Positions 6,645 to 13,280 of a stretch of DNA of 14,208 bases are shown here, piece after piece. The stretch is from contig CAMLEX010000032.1 of NCBI GenBank assembly GCA_946479055.1, positions 1-14,208 on the forward strand, written 5' to 3'. The stretch is from an uncultured Bacteroidota bacterium. Its GTDB lineage: Bacteria > Bacteroidota > Bacteroidia > Chitinophagales > Chitinophagaceae. The notes below the pieces were generated by a model. It did no database searches, was not told where the DNA came from, and saw nothing but the letters and a program-made list of their open reading frames with translations. The translations under genes and the position numbers were made by a program. Position 1 is the first letter of the stretch. Every line of letters begins with the position of its first letter.

Positions 6645-7100
6645 TTACGGCATAATGATCAACGGCTTAGCACCTACAATCTCTACCAGTTCCAGGTCAA
6701 AGATCAGGTCTTGCCCAGCCAATGGATGATTCGCATCTAATATTACTACATCTTCTTTCATTTCTGTTACCACCACCTGGTGCTGATTGCCTTGTCCGTC
6801 GCTCATCGCCAATGGCATACCCACTTCTATTTCCATATCTTTCGGAAAACGATCTTTAGGCATATCAATGATCATATCCGGATTTTTAGGTCCGTACGCC
6901 TCATTAAAAGGGATATTGATTGTTTTTTTATCGCCTACAGCCATTCCCGTTACGCCATCATCAAACCCTTTAATCACCATACCGCAGCCCACTTCAAATT
7001 CCAGGGGTTCCCTTCCTTCTGATTTATCAAATGTTTCGCCGCTTGTTAAACGGCCGTGATAATGCACTTTTATCTTATCACCACTTTTTACCTGTTGCAT
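6645..7100 (-). CDS. SlyD-like FKBP-type peptidyl-prolyl isomerase
   Basis: This 151-residue protein catalyses cis-trans isomerisation of prolyl bonds and assists folding. It has the SlyD/FkpB layout: an FKBP half (VKSGDKIKVHYHGRLTSGETFDKSEGREPLEF, GMVIKGFDDGVTGMAVGDKK), then AYGPKNP and an inserted chaperone (IF) domain from about residue 70 to 118. The second part of the FKBP fold closes with NHPLAGQDLIFDLELVEI. Active-site positions such as Tyr14, Phe24-Asp25 and Ile43 are kept. No signal peptide is present, so it is cytoplasmic. The histidine- and cysteine-rich metal-binding tail of E. coli SlyD is missing, so a role in nickel delivery is not supported. It is divergent from the NamZ gene and ends at its own terminator. 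Confidence 0.95.
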   Translation of the reverse strand: MQQVKSGDKIKVHYHGRLTSGETFDKSEGREPLEFEVGCGMVIKGFDDGVTGMAVGDKKTINIPFNEAYGPKNPDMIIDMPKDRFPKDMEIEVGMPLAMSDGQGNQHQVVVTEMKEDVVILDANHPLAGQDLIFDLELVEIVGAKPLIIMP

Positions 7101-7119
7101 TTTAATTGTTTTAGATTTC

Positions 7120-7151
7120 TAAATATAAAAAATGGTCTGCAAGGTAGCCAA
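7120..7151 (-). promoter_or_regulatory. Predicted FKBP gene promoter
   Basis: On the minus strand TATATTTA (7120-7127) matches the -7 consensus TAnnTTTG except for its last base. A TTG (7149-7151) lies 21 bp upstream, a proper -33 distance. Transcription would begin near 7113, giving a leader of about 13 bases before the ATG at 7100. Confidence 0.4.
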
Positions 7152-7217
7152 TTTCACTCATGCAACCGTTTAAATATTTGATAGTGTCTAAACTATTATT
7201 TTCCTGAAATTTGAAAC

Positions 7218-8534
7218 ATGATAAAACTGTTTACTTTAAAAGATTTAACACAACTGGCAGTCAGTTTAATCTTTCTGAGTTGCTCAGCACAACAACCTCA
7301 AACTTCAAACTCGTCATTGAGGGGAACGAGGCAAAAACCTCAAACTGCTATTATCCCCGCCGCTGAACGTATCAATGTTTATCTGCCATTGATAAATGGA
7401 AAACGGGTGGGCATTTTTGCTAATCAAACTTCCATGGTTGGCAATAGTCACCTGGTAGACACATTACGTAAACTGGGAGTAGATATCAAAGTGATTTTTG
7501 GGCCGGAACATGGTTTCAGGGGTACTGCCGATGCGGGTGAAAAAATAGGAAATTATACAGATCAAAAAACCGGTATTCCGGTAGTATCATTATATGGGAG
7601 CAAGAGAAGGCCTTCTGCGGATGACATGAAAGATGTGGATATACTCATCTTCGATATACAGGACGTCGGCGTTCGCTTCTACACCTATATTTCTTCACTG
7701 GAGGAATTTATGGAGGCGGCTTTTGAATTGGGTAAACCGCTGATGATCCTTGATCGTCCCAACCCAAACGGTCATTATGTGGATGGTCCTATACTTGATA
7801 AAAAATATAAATCATTTGTTGGTATGCAGTCCGTCCCGGTTGTATATGGAATGACGATCGCAGAATACGCTATGATGATTGCCGGTGAAAAATGGCTGAG
7901 CGAAAAAGCAAATGCACGGTATGATTATTATAAAAACTATGCTCAAAACTCTGTTGACACTCCTTTTCATTTTCAAATTATTAAAAACGGAAACTATACG
8001 CACAAAAGCAAATATGTGTTGCCGGTGAAACCTTCGCCCAATCTTCCAAACATTCAATCTATTTATTTATATCCCTCCACCTGTTTTTTTGAAGGCACCG
8101 TATTGAGCGAAGGCAGAGGAACCAATAAACAGTTCCAGGTTTTTGGACATCCCTCATTACCAAAAAATCTTTACTCCTTTACTCCTAATCCAAATGAAGG
8201 AGCAAAGAACTCTAAATTGTATGGACAGGTTTGTTATGGATGGGACCTCAGCGGTACGCAAGAAGAGGTATTAGCAAAAGTGAATAACAAGGTGCAACTA
8301 AAGTGGCTGATAGAAGCTTATAAACTATTTCCTGAAAAAGATAAATTTTTCATTCTGCCCAAATCAGGAAAAATGGAAGAACCCTTCTTTAATAAACTGG
8401 CAGGTAATAATGAACTGTGGCAACAGGTAGTAGCCGGAAAATCAGAAGAAGAAATAAGAAAAAGCTGGGAACCAAAGCTGACTGAGTTCAAAAAAATAAG
8501 AAAAAAGTATTTATTATACGAAGATTTTGAATAG
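7218..8534 (+). CDS. namZ: NamZ-type exo-beta-N-acetylmuramidase lipoprotein (DUF1343)
   Basis: DUF1343 proteins are the NamZ family (glycoside hydrolase family 171), which release N-acetylmuramic acid from the non-reducing ends of peptidoglycan fragments during wall recycling. The 438-residue protein starts with a lipoprotein signal peptide ending IFLSC (Cys22), so it is probably tethered in the periplasm or outer membrane. Next comes a linker (23-50), then the Rossmann-like catalytic domain: GIFANQTSMVG (65-75), the signature FGPEHGFRG (94-102) with Glu97 as likely catalytic residue, DILIFDIQDVGVRFYTYISS and LDRPNPNGHYVDGP. The C-terminal auxiliary part includes FEGTVLSEGRGTNKQFQVFGHP. Residues 30-43 (SNSSLRGTRQKPQT) are encoded by an in-frame 42-bp repeat unit and are absent from the expected family linker. 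The gene converges with the response-regulator gene across a shared terminator. Substrate specificity is inferred from family. Confidence 0.92.
   Translation: MIKLFTLKDLTQLAVSLIFLSCSAQQPQTSNSSLRGTRQKPQTAIIPAAERINVYLPLINGKRVGIFANQTSMVGNSHLVDTLRKLGVDIKVIFGPEHGFRGTADAGEKIGNYTDQKTGIPVVSLYGSKRRPSADDMKDVDILIFDIQDVGVRFYTYISSLEEFMEAAFELGKPLMILDRPNPNGHYVDGPILDKKYKSFVGMQSVPVVYGMTIAEYAMMIAGEKWLSEKANARYDYYKNYAQNSVDTPFHFQIIKNGNYTHKSKYVLPVKPSPNLPNIQSIYLYPSTCFFEGTVLSEGRGTNKQFQVFGHPSLPKNLYSFTPNPNEGAKNSKLYGQVCYGWDLSGTQEEVLAKVNNKVQLKWLIEAYKLFPEKDKFFILPKSGKMEEPFFNKLAGNNELWQQVVAGKSEEEIRKSWEPKLTEFKKIRKKYLLYEDFE
7294..7346. repeat. 11-bp direct repeat bounding the inserted unit
   Basis: AACCTCAAACT occurs at 7294-7304 and 7336-7346, exactly 42 bp apart (14 codons). 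The segment 7305-7346 therefore looks like an insertion that kept the reading frame, with the second copy either a duplicated target or the end of the element itself. In the protein it makes PQT (27-29) recur at 41-43. Confidence 0.75.
7307..7346. repeat. Dispersed repeat unit, copy B, inside the NamZ coding sequence
   Basis: This copy has the same order of words as 1663-1700: AAAC, CGTCATTG (7312-7319), GGGGAACG, GGCAAAAA and CCTCAAACT. It lies in frame in the linker between the lipoprotein signal peptide and the catalytic domain, where added residues should be tolerated. This is analogous to repeat elements known to insert into coding sequences in Rickettsia. Confidence 0.65.
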
Positions 8535-8546
8535 CATATATGTTTT

Positions 8547-8562
8547 CAGAGTTGCAGAGTTG
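8547..8562. repeat. Tandem 8-bp repeat
   Basis: CAGAGTTG is repeated head to tail (8547-8554 and 8555-8562). The second copy forms the outer arm of the terminator hairpin that follows, so the doubling may be slippage within a hairpin-forming sequence. Confidence 0.6.
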
Positions 8563-8589
8563 TCAACTTTTTAAAAAGTTGGCAACTCT
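8556..8589. terminator. Shared bidirectional terminator hairpin
   Basis: A 34-bp inverted repeat with a single mismatch (t at 8563 against g at 8582) lies between the convergent namZ and response-regulator genes. Its centre is TTTTTAAAAA, and the outer arms are AGAGTTG and CAACTCT. Reading in either direction gives a stem containing a T run, so it could end both transcripts. It begins 21 bases after the namZ stop, and its right arm overlaps the stop codon (8588-8590) of the regulator gene. Confidence 0.75.
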
Positions 8590-9202
8590 AGATCAGTTGT
8601 AATTGTGTAGCGATCCTTATCAACGAAGCGGTATTCTTTGCTTCCAGTTTTGCCAGCAGGTTTTTTCGATGTGTATCTACCGTAGCGGGGCTAATAAAAA
8701 GTTTTTGTGCAATTTCATTGTTAGTCATTCCATCGGCAATTAGTCCTAATACTTCTTTTTCGCGACGGGTTAAAACAATTGTAGCCGCATCATCCTTTCG
8801 CAAAGTATGGGAAGCTTCTTCACTTAAATAGGTTTTCCCTTTTATCACCGTGCCAATGGCATCAGTTAATTCTTCCTGTGTAGCATTTTTTAAAACATAA
8901 CCGGAAGCACCATTGTCCATCATTTTCTGAATAAAACTTTGCTGATTAAAAGTGCTGAGACCAATAATGAAAACATAGGGATATTTTTCTTTTACTTCTT
9001 TACACAGGTCTATGCCACTTATATCCGGCAGATTAATATCCATCAGGATTACATCCGGCTGTTGCTTTATTAGAAAAGCCAGGCAGGAAGCGGCATTCAT
9101 GGCATGGCCCATCCATTCAATATTTTTTTCACTTTGTAATAATGAACGGATCCCTTCTATCACCATGTAGTGATCATCAACTATAAATACACTGATTGCC
9201 AT
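8588..9202 (-). CDS. NarL/LuxR-family response regulator
   Basis: This 204-residue protein is a two-component response regulator: an N-terminal receiver and a C-terminal LuxR-type DNA-binding domain. The receiver keeps the acidic pair Asp9-Asp10, the phosphoacceptor Asp55 in ILMDINLPD, the switch Ser83/Thr84 in GLSTF, and Lys105 in YVLKNA. The output domain (about 143-200) shows LTRREKEVLGLIADGMTNNEIAQKLFISPATVDTHRKNLLAKL, the canonical four-helix motif with its recognition helix around 172-186. Its ATG overlaps the stop of the upstream kinase gene by one base (TAATG), so translation is probably coupled. The target promoters are unknown; the divergent secreted-protein gene upstream of the operon is a plausible one. 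The 3' end lies in a shared terminator. Confidence 0.96.
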   Translation of the reverse strand: MAISVFIVDDHYMVIEGIRSLLQSEKNIEWMGHAMNAASCLAFLIKQQPDVILMDINLPDISGIDLCKEVKEKYPYVFIIGLSTFNQQSFIQKMMDNGASGYVLKNATQEELTDAIGTVIKGKTYLSEEASHTLRKDDAATIVLTRREKEVLGLIADGMTNNEIAQKLFISPATVDTHRKNLLAKLEAKNTASLIRIATQLQLI

Positions 9203-11148
9203 TATGCTTTTAATTCAATTAATACAGAAGTGCCTTTACCTGGTTCTGACTGCACATCCAATTTTCCTTTCAGATATTCAACACGGCTCTGAATATTACT
9301 CCAGCCAATTCCCCGTCCCCCTTTTAAAATTACAGGATCAAATCCTTTTCCATCATCTTCAACAGTGATAGAAATACTTCCATTGGTTTTAGTGACCTGC
9401 ACGATAGCCATTTTAGCTGCTGCATGCTTCATGGTATTATTGATCAGCTCCTGTACTATTCGATAAATGGCAATGGCCGTAGTTTGTTCGATAGTTCCAT
9501 TTTCCAACCCAATTGACTGGTAAGTTACCCGTAATGCGCCGGATTGATTGATATCATTACAAAAATCTTTCAATGCGGTATCCAGCCCGAATTTCACAAG
9601 GGCCTCCGGCATCATATTATGTGCCACCCGCCGCATTTCTTTAATGGAACTGTCCAGCATATCCATGCTGCGTTCAAACGCCTGGTGATTGTCAGGCGTC
9701 ATGACAAGGTTTCCTTTCATAGTCTGAAATGAGTATTTAATACCTGACAACATACCTCCCAGACCATCATGAAGATCTTTTGCCAGGCGGGTTCGTTCCT
9801 GTTCTTCGCCTTTTAATACAGCTTCAGTGGCAGTGAGCTGTTGTTGTGTTTCCAGTTCGCTGATGCGTTGTTTATGAAGTTTTTGCTTTTGCTTATGGGT
9901 GTAGTACGATTGCAAAGAAATAAAAAGTAGGCCCAAAGCACTTGCTGCCAGGATGTAAATCAGGGTGTTTTTTTTCTGTATGTTAATTTGCTGGATCAGC
10001 AACAGTGTTTCTTTTTTTTGGGTTTGATATTTTGCTTCAAGTTCATCCGTCTCTTTTCTATTGTTTCTTTTTTGCAATGAATCGTTTACAGCTACATATT
10101 CCTTTAAGTGCAGAAAAGCATCTTTCATGTTTCCCGATTGCTGTTCTGACTCAACAAGGCTTGCTAAACTGTACAGCAGCAGTTGATCAAGGTGCAACGA
10201 TTTTTGTAACGTAATGGCTCTTTTATAATGCAGTATAGCTTGCGGATAATTTTTCATCATCTCATGTGTCCTGCCTATATAGTGTAGGTTTACGGCAACA
10301 TCATATTGGCTGTTTGCTTTGGTTAGAAAGGCAAGCGCCTCATTCAAATGAAAAAAAGAGGAATCAAATTTTTTGCCCTGCTTCATGTAAGCAATGCCAA
10401 TGTACTGATGGAATTTACCTATAGAAAACAGATCATTTTGCAGCGTAGCCAGTTGCAATCCTTTTTTTGCAGTCAATAAGGCACTATCAAACTGCCCAAT
10501 CTTATCATAGGCATTGGCTACGAGTTGAAAACCGGTCATAATCAAATTTGTGTCGGTAGTTTTTGCCGCTACATCGCTGGCGGCCTTTGCGTACCAGAAC
10601 ATCTTTGTTGAATCATCAAGAAAGGTGTAGATAACGGAAAGATTATGGTAGGTAAAAAAAATTCTTGGCTCATTACCTGTTTCTGTAAAAATTTTGGCGG
10701 CTTCAATATACTTCTCCATCGCAGAATCATAAAGTTGCCTGTTTTGGTAAATTACTCCGTAGGTATTTGTTAGAATTCCAACCTGATCGCGGGATTTGGA
10801 ATCTGTATTTCCTTTTAACATTGCATAGGCCTTGTCGGCCAATAGCTTTCCACTATCAAGCTTCATCTGGTTTACAAAAAGAGTAGACTTCAAAACGTAC
10901 GCAACTGAGAGGCCAAATGAATAATTGATTTTTAGCGAAACGGCAATAGCGGTTTGCGTAATTCGTTCGGCTTTTACCGGATCAGTATATTTGAACATTG
11001 AGGCCAGCTCATTGAGTTTGTTTACTTTATTAGTATCGCCGGGAAGTTTTTCAATCGCTTTTTCCAGGCTATCTGTCGTGTTGATTTGACCGGATAACCG
11101 AGGTAACGAAAAGCAAACAAACAATATGGTTAGTAAATAATTCTTCAT
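9202..11148 (-). CDS. TPR-type membrane sensor histidine kinase 2
   Basis: This 648-residue kinase has a signal peptide (MKNYLLTILFVCFSLPRLSG), a long helical-repeat sensor of tetratricopeptide type (about 30-375; e.g. NTYGVIYQNRQLYDSAMEKY and IGRTHEMMKNYPQAILHYKRA), one membrane helix (about 395-415) and a coiled-coil linker. The HisKA_3 phosphoacceptor follows: ERTRLAKDLHDGLGG with His460. The C-terminal GHKL ATPase domain has an N-box in ELINNTMKHAAA, G1 in DDGKGF and G2 in GRGIGWSNI. The sensor is predicted to face the periplasm. The HisKA_3 class normally pairs with NarL-type regulators, exactly the downstream gene. The start overlaps the stop of kinase 1 by 4 bp (ATGA). Its phosphoacceptor region is almost identical to that of kinase 1. 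The ligand is unknown. Confidence 0.95.
   Translation of the reverse strand: MKNYLLTILFVCFSLPRLSGQINTTDSLEKAIEKLPGDTNKVNKLNELASMFKYTDPVKAERITQTAIAVSLKINYSFGLSVAYVLKSTLFVNQMKLDSGKLLADKAYAMLKGNTDSKSRDQVGILTNTYGVIYQNRQLYDSAMEKYIEAAKIFTETGNEPRIFFTYHNLSVIYTFLDDSTKMFWYAKAASDVAAKTTDTNLIMTGFQLVANAYDKIGQFDSALLTAKKGLQLATLQNDLFSIGKFHQYIGIAYMKQGKKFDSSFFHLNEALAFLTKANSQYDVAVNLHYIGRTHEMMKNYPQAILHYKRAITLQKSLHLDQLLLYSLASLVESEQQSGNMKDAFLHLKEYVAVNDSLQKRNNRKETDELEAKYQTQKKETLLLIQQINIQKKNTLIYILAASALGLLFISLQSYYTHKQKQKLHKQRISELETQQQLTATEAVLKGEEQERTRLAKDLHDGLGGMLSGIKYSFQTMKGNLVMTPDNHQAFERSMDMLDSSIKEMRRVAHNMMPEALVKFGLDTALKDFCNDINQSGALRVTYQSIGLENGTIEQTTAIAIYRIVQELINNTMKHAAAKMAIVQVTKTNGSISITVEDDGKGFDPVILKGGRGIGWSNIQSRVEYLKGKLDVQSEPGKGTSVLIELKA
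9601..9780. repeat. Near-identical kinase block, copy in kinase 2
   Basis: This 180-bp block matches 11571-11750 at a constant offset of 1970 bp, with 11 mismatches by eye (about 94% identity) and no gaps. It encodes the phosphoacceptor helix region, from the dimerisation segment around His460 to MMPEALVKFG. Similarity falls away on both sides. Confidence 0.8.
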
Positions 11149-13106
11149 ATAGAAATTTCAATATGAACAGAAGTTCCTTTTTCCTTTTCGGATTTTATAT
11201 CTATGTTACCTTTTAAAAACTCTACCCGGTTTTGAATATTGCTCCAGCCAATTCCCTGTCTGACCAGTTCATCCGGACGAGCTTTTGATTGATTTAATAT
11301 TTTAGTCTCAAATCCTTTTCCATCATCTTCTACAGTTAAAGCCAGCTGATTATTTGTTTTAGAAACCTGTATTATCGCTGTTTTTGCAGCAGCATGTTTC
11401 ATGGTGTTATTAATTAATTCCTGCACAATCCGGTAGATTGTAATTGCCGTTGTTTGCCCAATGTTTGCCTCCTGCAACCCGATTGATTGATACGAAACAT
11501 TTAATGCACCGCTTTGATTTATATCGTTACAAAAATCTTTTAATGCGGTATCCAGCCCAAATTTAACCAAAGCTTCCGGCATCATATTGTGTGCCACCCG
11601 CCGCATTTCCTTAATGGAACTGTCCAGCATATCCATGCTGCGTTCAAAAGCCTGGTGATTTTCAGCCGTCATGACAAGGTTTCCTTTCATAGTCTGAAAT
11701 GAATATTTAATTCCTGACAACATACCTCCCAATCCATCATGAAGATCTTTTGCCAGGCGGGTTCTTTCCTGTTCTTCACCTTTTAACACCGCTTCGGTGG
11801 CAGCCAGTTGTTTTTCCGCTTCCAATTCAGCAATACGCTGTTGCTGTAGCTTTTGTTTTTGCCTGTAGGTGCGGTAAGAGAGTATGGAGATAATGAGCAA
11901 TGTTGCGGCGCCGCCGAATAGGATATAATTTATAATCTTCCCGCGCCCAAGTTCTGCTTTCTGAAGTTTTATCATTACGTCCTTTTTTTCCGTTTCATAT
12001 TTTATCCGGATAACGGCTTCTTTTTGTTGGAGCGATTCATTAAACACTTTGTTTTCGAATGCTGACTTCTGGTAGCCATAATCAAACCCTTTTTTAATAT
12101 CCTGCATGGCAAATGCGATATTTGACAACATACCGAGTGCCGTGCTCTTCCCTTCGAGTAAATTTTGTTTGTCGGCAAGATCGAATGCTTCAATAGCAAG
12201 GTCATGCGCCTTATTATATTCTTTGCTGTTTAAATAGTATGCTGCCAGGGCTACCTTAGCGCTGGCCAAAGATCCGTCATCTTCTAATGCCGCAGACAAT
12301 GCTATGCTGCGGTCCGCATATGTTTTCAGCAGATCAAACTGGTTTTCTTTTATTGCAATATCGCTCAGGTTGTTGAGCGAAACAGACTCAATAGATTTAT
12401 TATTTGTGCTCTCTGCTATTGTCAGCGCCTCGGCAAACAATTTCCTTGCTTCCGCCAAACGGTTCAGTTCTGAATAGGATAAACCAAGATTGCTAAGTGC
12501 ATTTGTCAATGGCCCTTTATCTTCCAGTTTCCTTCCCAGTTCCACTGCTTTTTCACCATATAAAATAGCCTTGTCATACTGACCCAGTGTCATATATAAT
12601 GACTGCAGGCCATCGTTAATGGTGCTTTCAATATTATCATGCCCTTTCCCCTCCAGTATTTTTGCTCCTTCCAGCGTGTATTGTATCGCATTTTCCAGGT
12701 CTGACATAAACCTGTATCCTATCCCGATATTGAACAAAGAGACTCCTATATGAAAAGAATCTTTTTTCTGACGGGCAATCTCCAATACCCGCATATTGTA
12801 GTAGATAACCGAGTCAAACTTTGATTGATAGGCATTCACATAAGAAAACAACCTGTAAGATTTTAAAATGCCAGTCGCATAGTTTAGCTTCCTGCTCAAC
12901 TCGTATCCCAGTGAAATATAAGATTTAGCCCTGGCCGGTTCAGAGTTTTCAAATTCTTCAGCCATAGCAAAAAACAACAATACTTTATTTGTATCTTCTT
13001 TGGCAACCTGAAGGAGTTGAAGCAAACTGTCGCTCTTTGCATTTTCCTGTGCCTTTAGTAATGCAGGGAAAAATAAAAAGCCCAGTATTGTTACCATCTT
13101 TCTCAT
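11145..13106 (-). CDS. TPR-type membrane sensor histidine kinase 1
   Basis: This 653-residue paralogue of kinase 2 is the first gene of the operon. It has a signal peptide (MRKMVTILGFLFFPALLKAQ), a tetratricopeptide-like sensor (about 25-370; e.g. LGLSYSELNRLAEARKLFAEAL), a membrane helix (about 391-411) and a basic coiled-coil linker. The HisKA_3 motif ERTRLAKDLHDGLGG carries His456. The GHKL ATPase has ELINNTMKHAAA, DDGKGF and RQGIGWSNI. An extra loop of about 10 residues (QSKARPDELV), missing in kinase 2, lies between G1 and G2. The sensor half is only distantly similar to that of kinase 2, whereas the phosphoacceptor half is nearly identical, so the pair may respond to different signals through one regulator. 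The ATG at 13106 is preferred; an alternative at 13097 would still leave a signal peptide. It is divergent from the secreted-protein gene, with a 174-bp shared control region. Confidence 0.95.
   Translation of the reverse strand: MRKMVTILGFLFFPALLKAQENAKSDSLLQLLQVAKEDTNKVLLFFAMAEEFENSEPARAKSYISLGYELSRKLNYATGILKSYRLFSYVNAYQSKFDSVIYYNMRVLEIARQKKDSFHIGVSLFNIGIGYRFMSDLENAIQYTLEGAKILEGKGHDNIESTINDGLQSLYMTLGQYDKAILYGEKAVELGRKLEDKGPLTNALSNLGLSYSELNRLAEARKLFAEALTIAESTNNKSIESVSLNNLSDIAIKENQFDLLKTYADRSIALSAALEDDGSLASAKVALAAYYLNSKEYNKAHDLAIEAFDLADKQNLLEGKSTALGMLSNIAFAMQDIKKGFDYGYQKSAFENKVFNESLQQKEAVIRIKYETEKKDVMIKLQKAELGRGKIINYILFGGAATLLIISILSYRTYRQKQKLQQQRIAELEAEKQLAATEAVLKGEEQERTRLAKDLHDGLGGMLSGIKYSFQTMKGNLVMTAENHQAFERSMDMLDSSIKEMRRVAHNMMPEALVKFGLDTALKDFCNDINQSGALNVSYQSIGLQEANIGQTTAITIYRIVQELINNTMKHAAAKTAIIQVSKTNNQLALTVEDDGKGFETKILNQSKARPDELVRQGIGWSNIQNRVEFLKGNIDIKSEKEKGTSVHIEISI
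11571..11750. repeat. Near-identical kinase block, copy in kinase 1
   Basis: This is the partner of 9601-9780, gap-free and about 94% identical. It covers codons around His456. Immediately downstream on the coding strand (for example 11451-11510 against 9481-9540) roughly 40% of bases differ, so the boundary is fairly sharp. Confidence 0.8.
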
Positions 13107-13219
13107 ACCGTAAAATATGTCTTTACTCCCATTTTACAAATAAACAAACCATTCATCTCCCGTTCACTCCCCTTTTTCCATGATTTTTTCTTTTATTAAA
13201 ATATCCTGTTTTTCAGGGA

Positions 13220-13272
13220 TTGATGGTTTTTGATTGTTGTCGTTTGTTTGTTTTGATTTTAAACCATCAAAA
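13220..13272. promoter_or_regulatory. Inverted repeats in the divergent control region
   Basis: TTGATGGTTT (13220-13229) is complementary to AAACCATCAA (13261-13270). TTTTGAT (13251-13257) is complementary to ATCAAAA (13266-13272), so the two pairings exclude each other. Both lie just upstream of the ATG at 13281. They could be an operator for a dimeric regulator or leader structure, but the region is AT-rich and chance is possible. No exact TAnnTTTG box was found on either strand here. Confidence 0.3.
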
Positions 13273-13280
13273 CCGTTTAC

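Noticed and set aside
6780..7059. Two plus-strand open frames opposite the FKBP gene
   Set aside because: Both are antisense to a fully conserved SlyD-like gene and are low-complexity shadows.
9202..13106. A frameshift or assembly duplication producing two kinases
   Set aside because: Both frames are complete, with separate signal peptides and diverged sensors, and overlap cleanly by 4 bp, so the duplication is biological.
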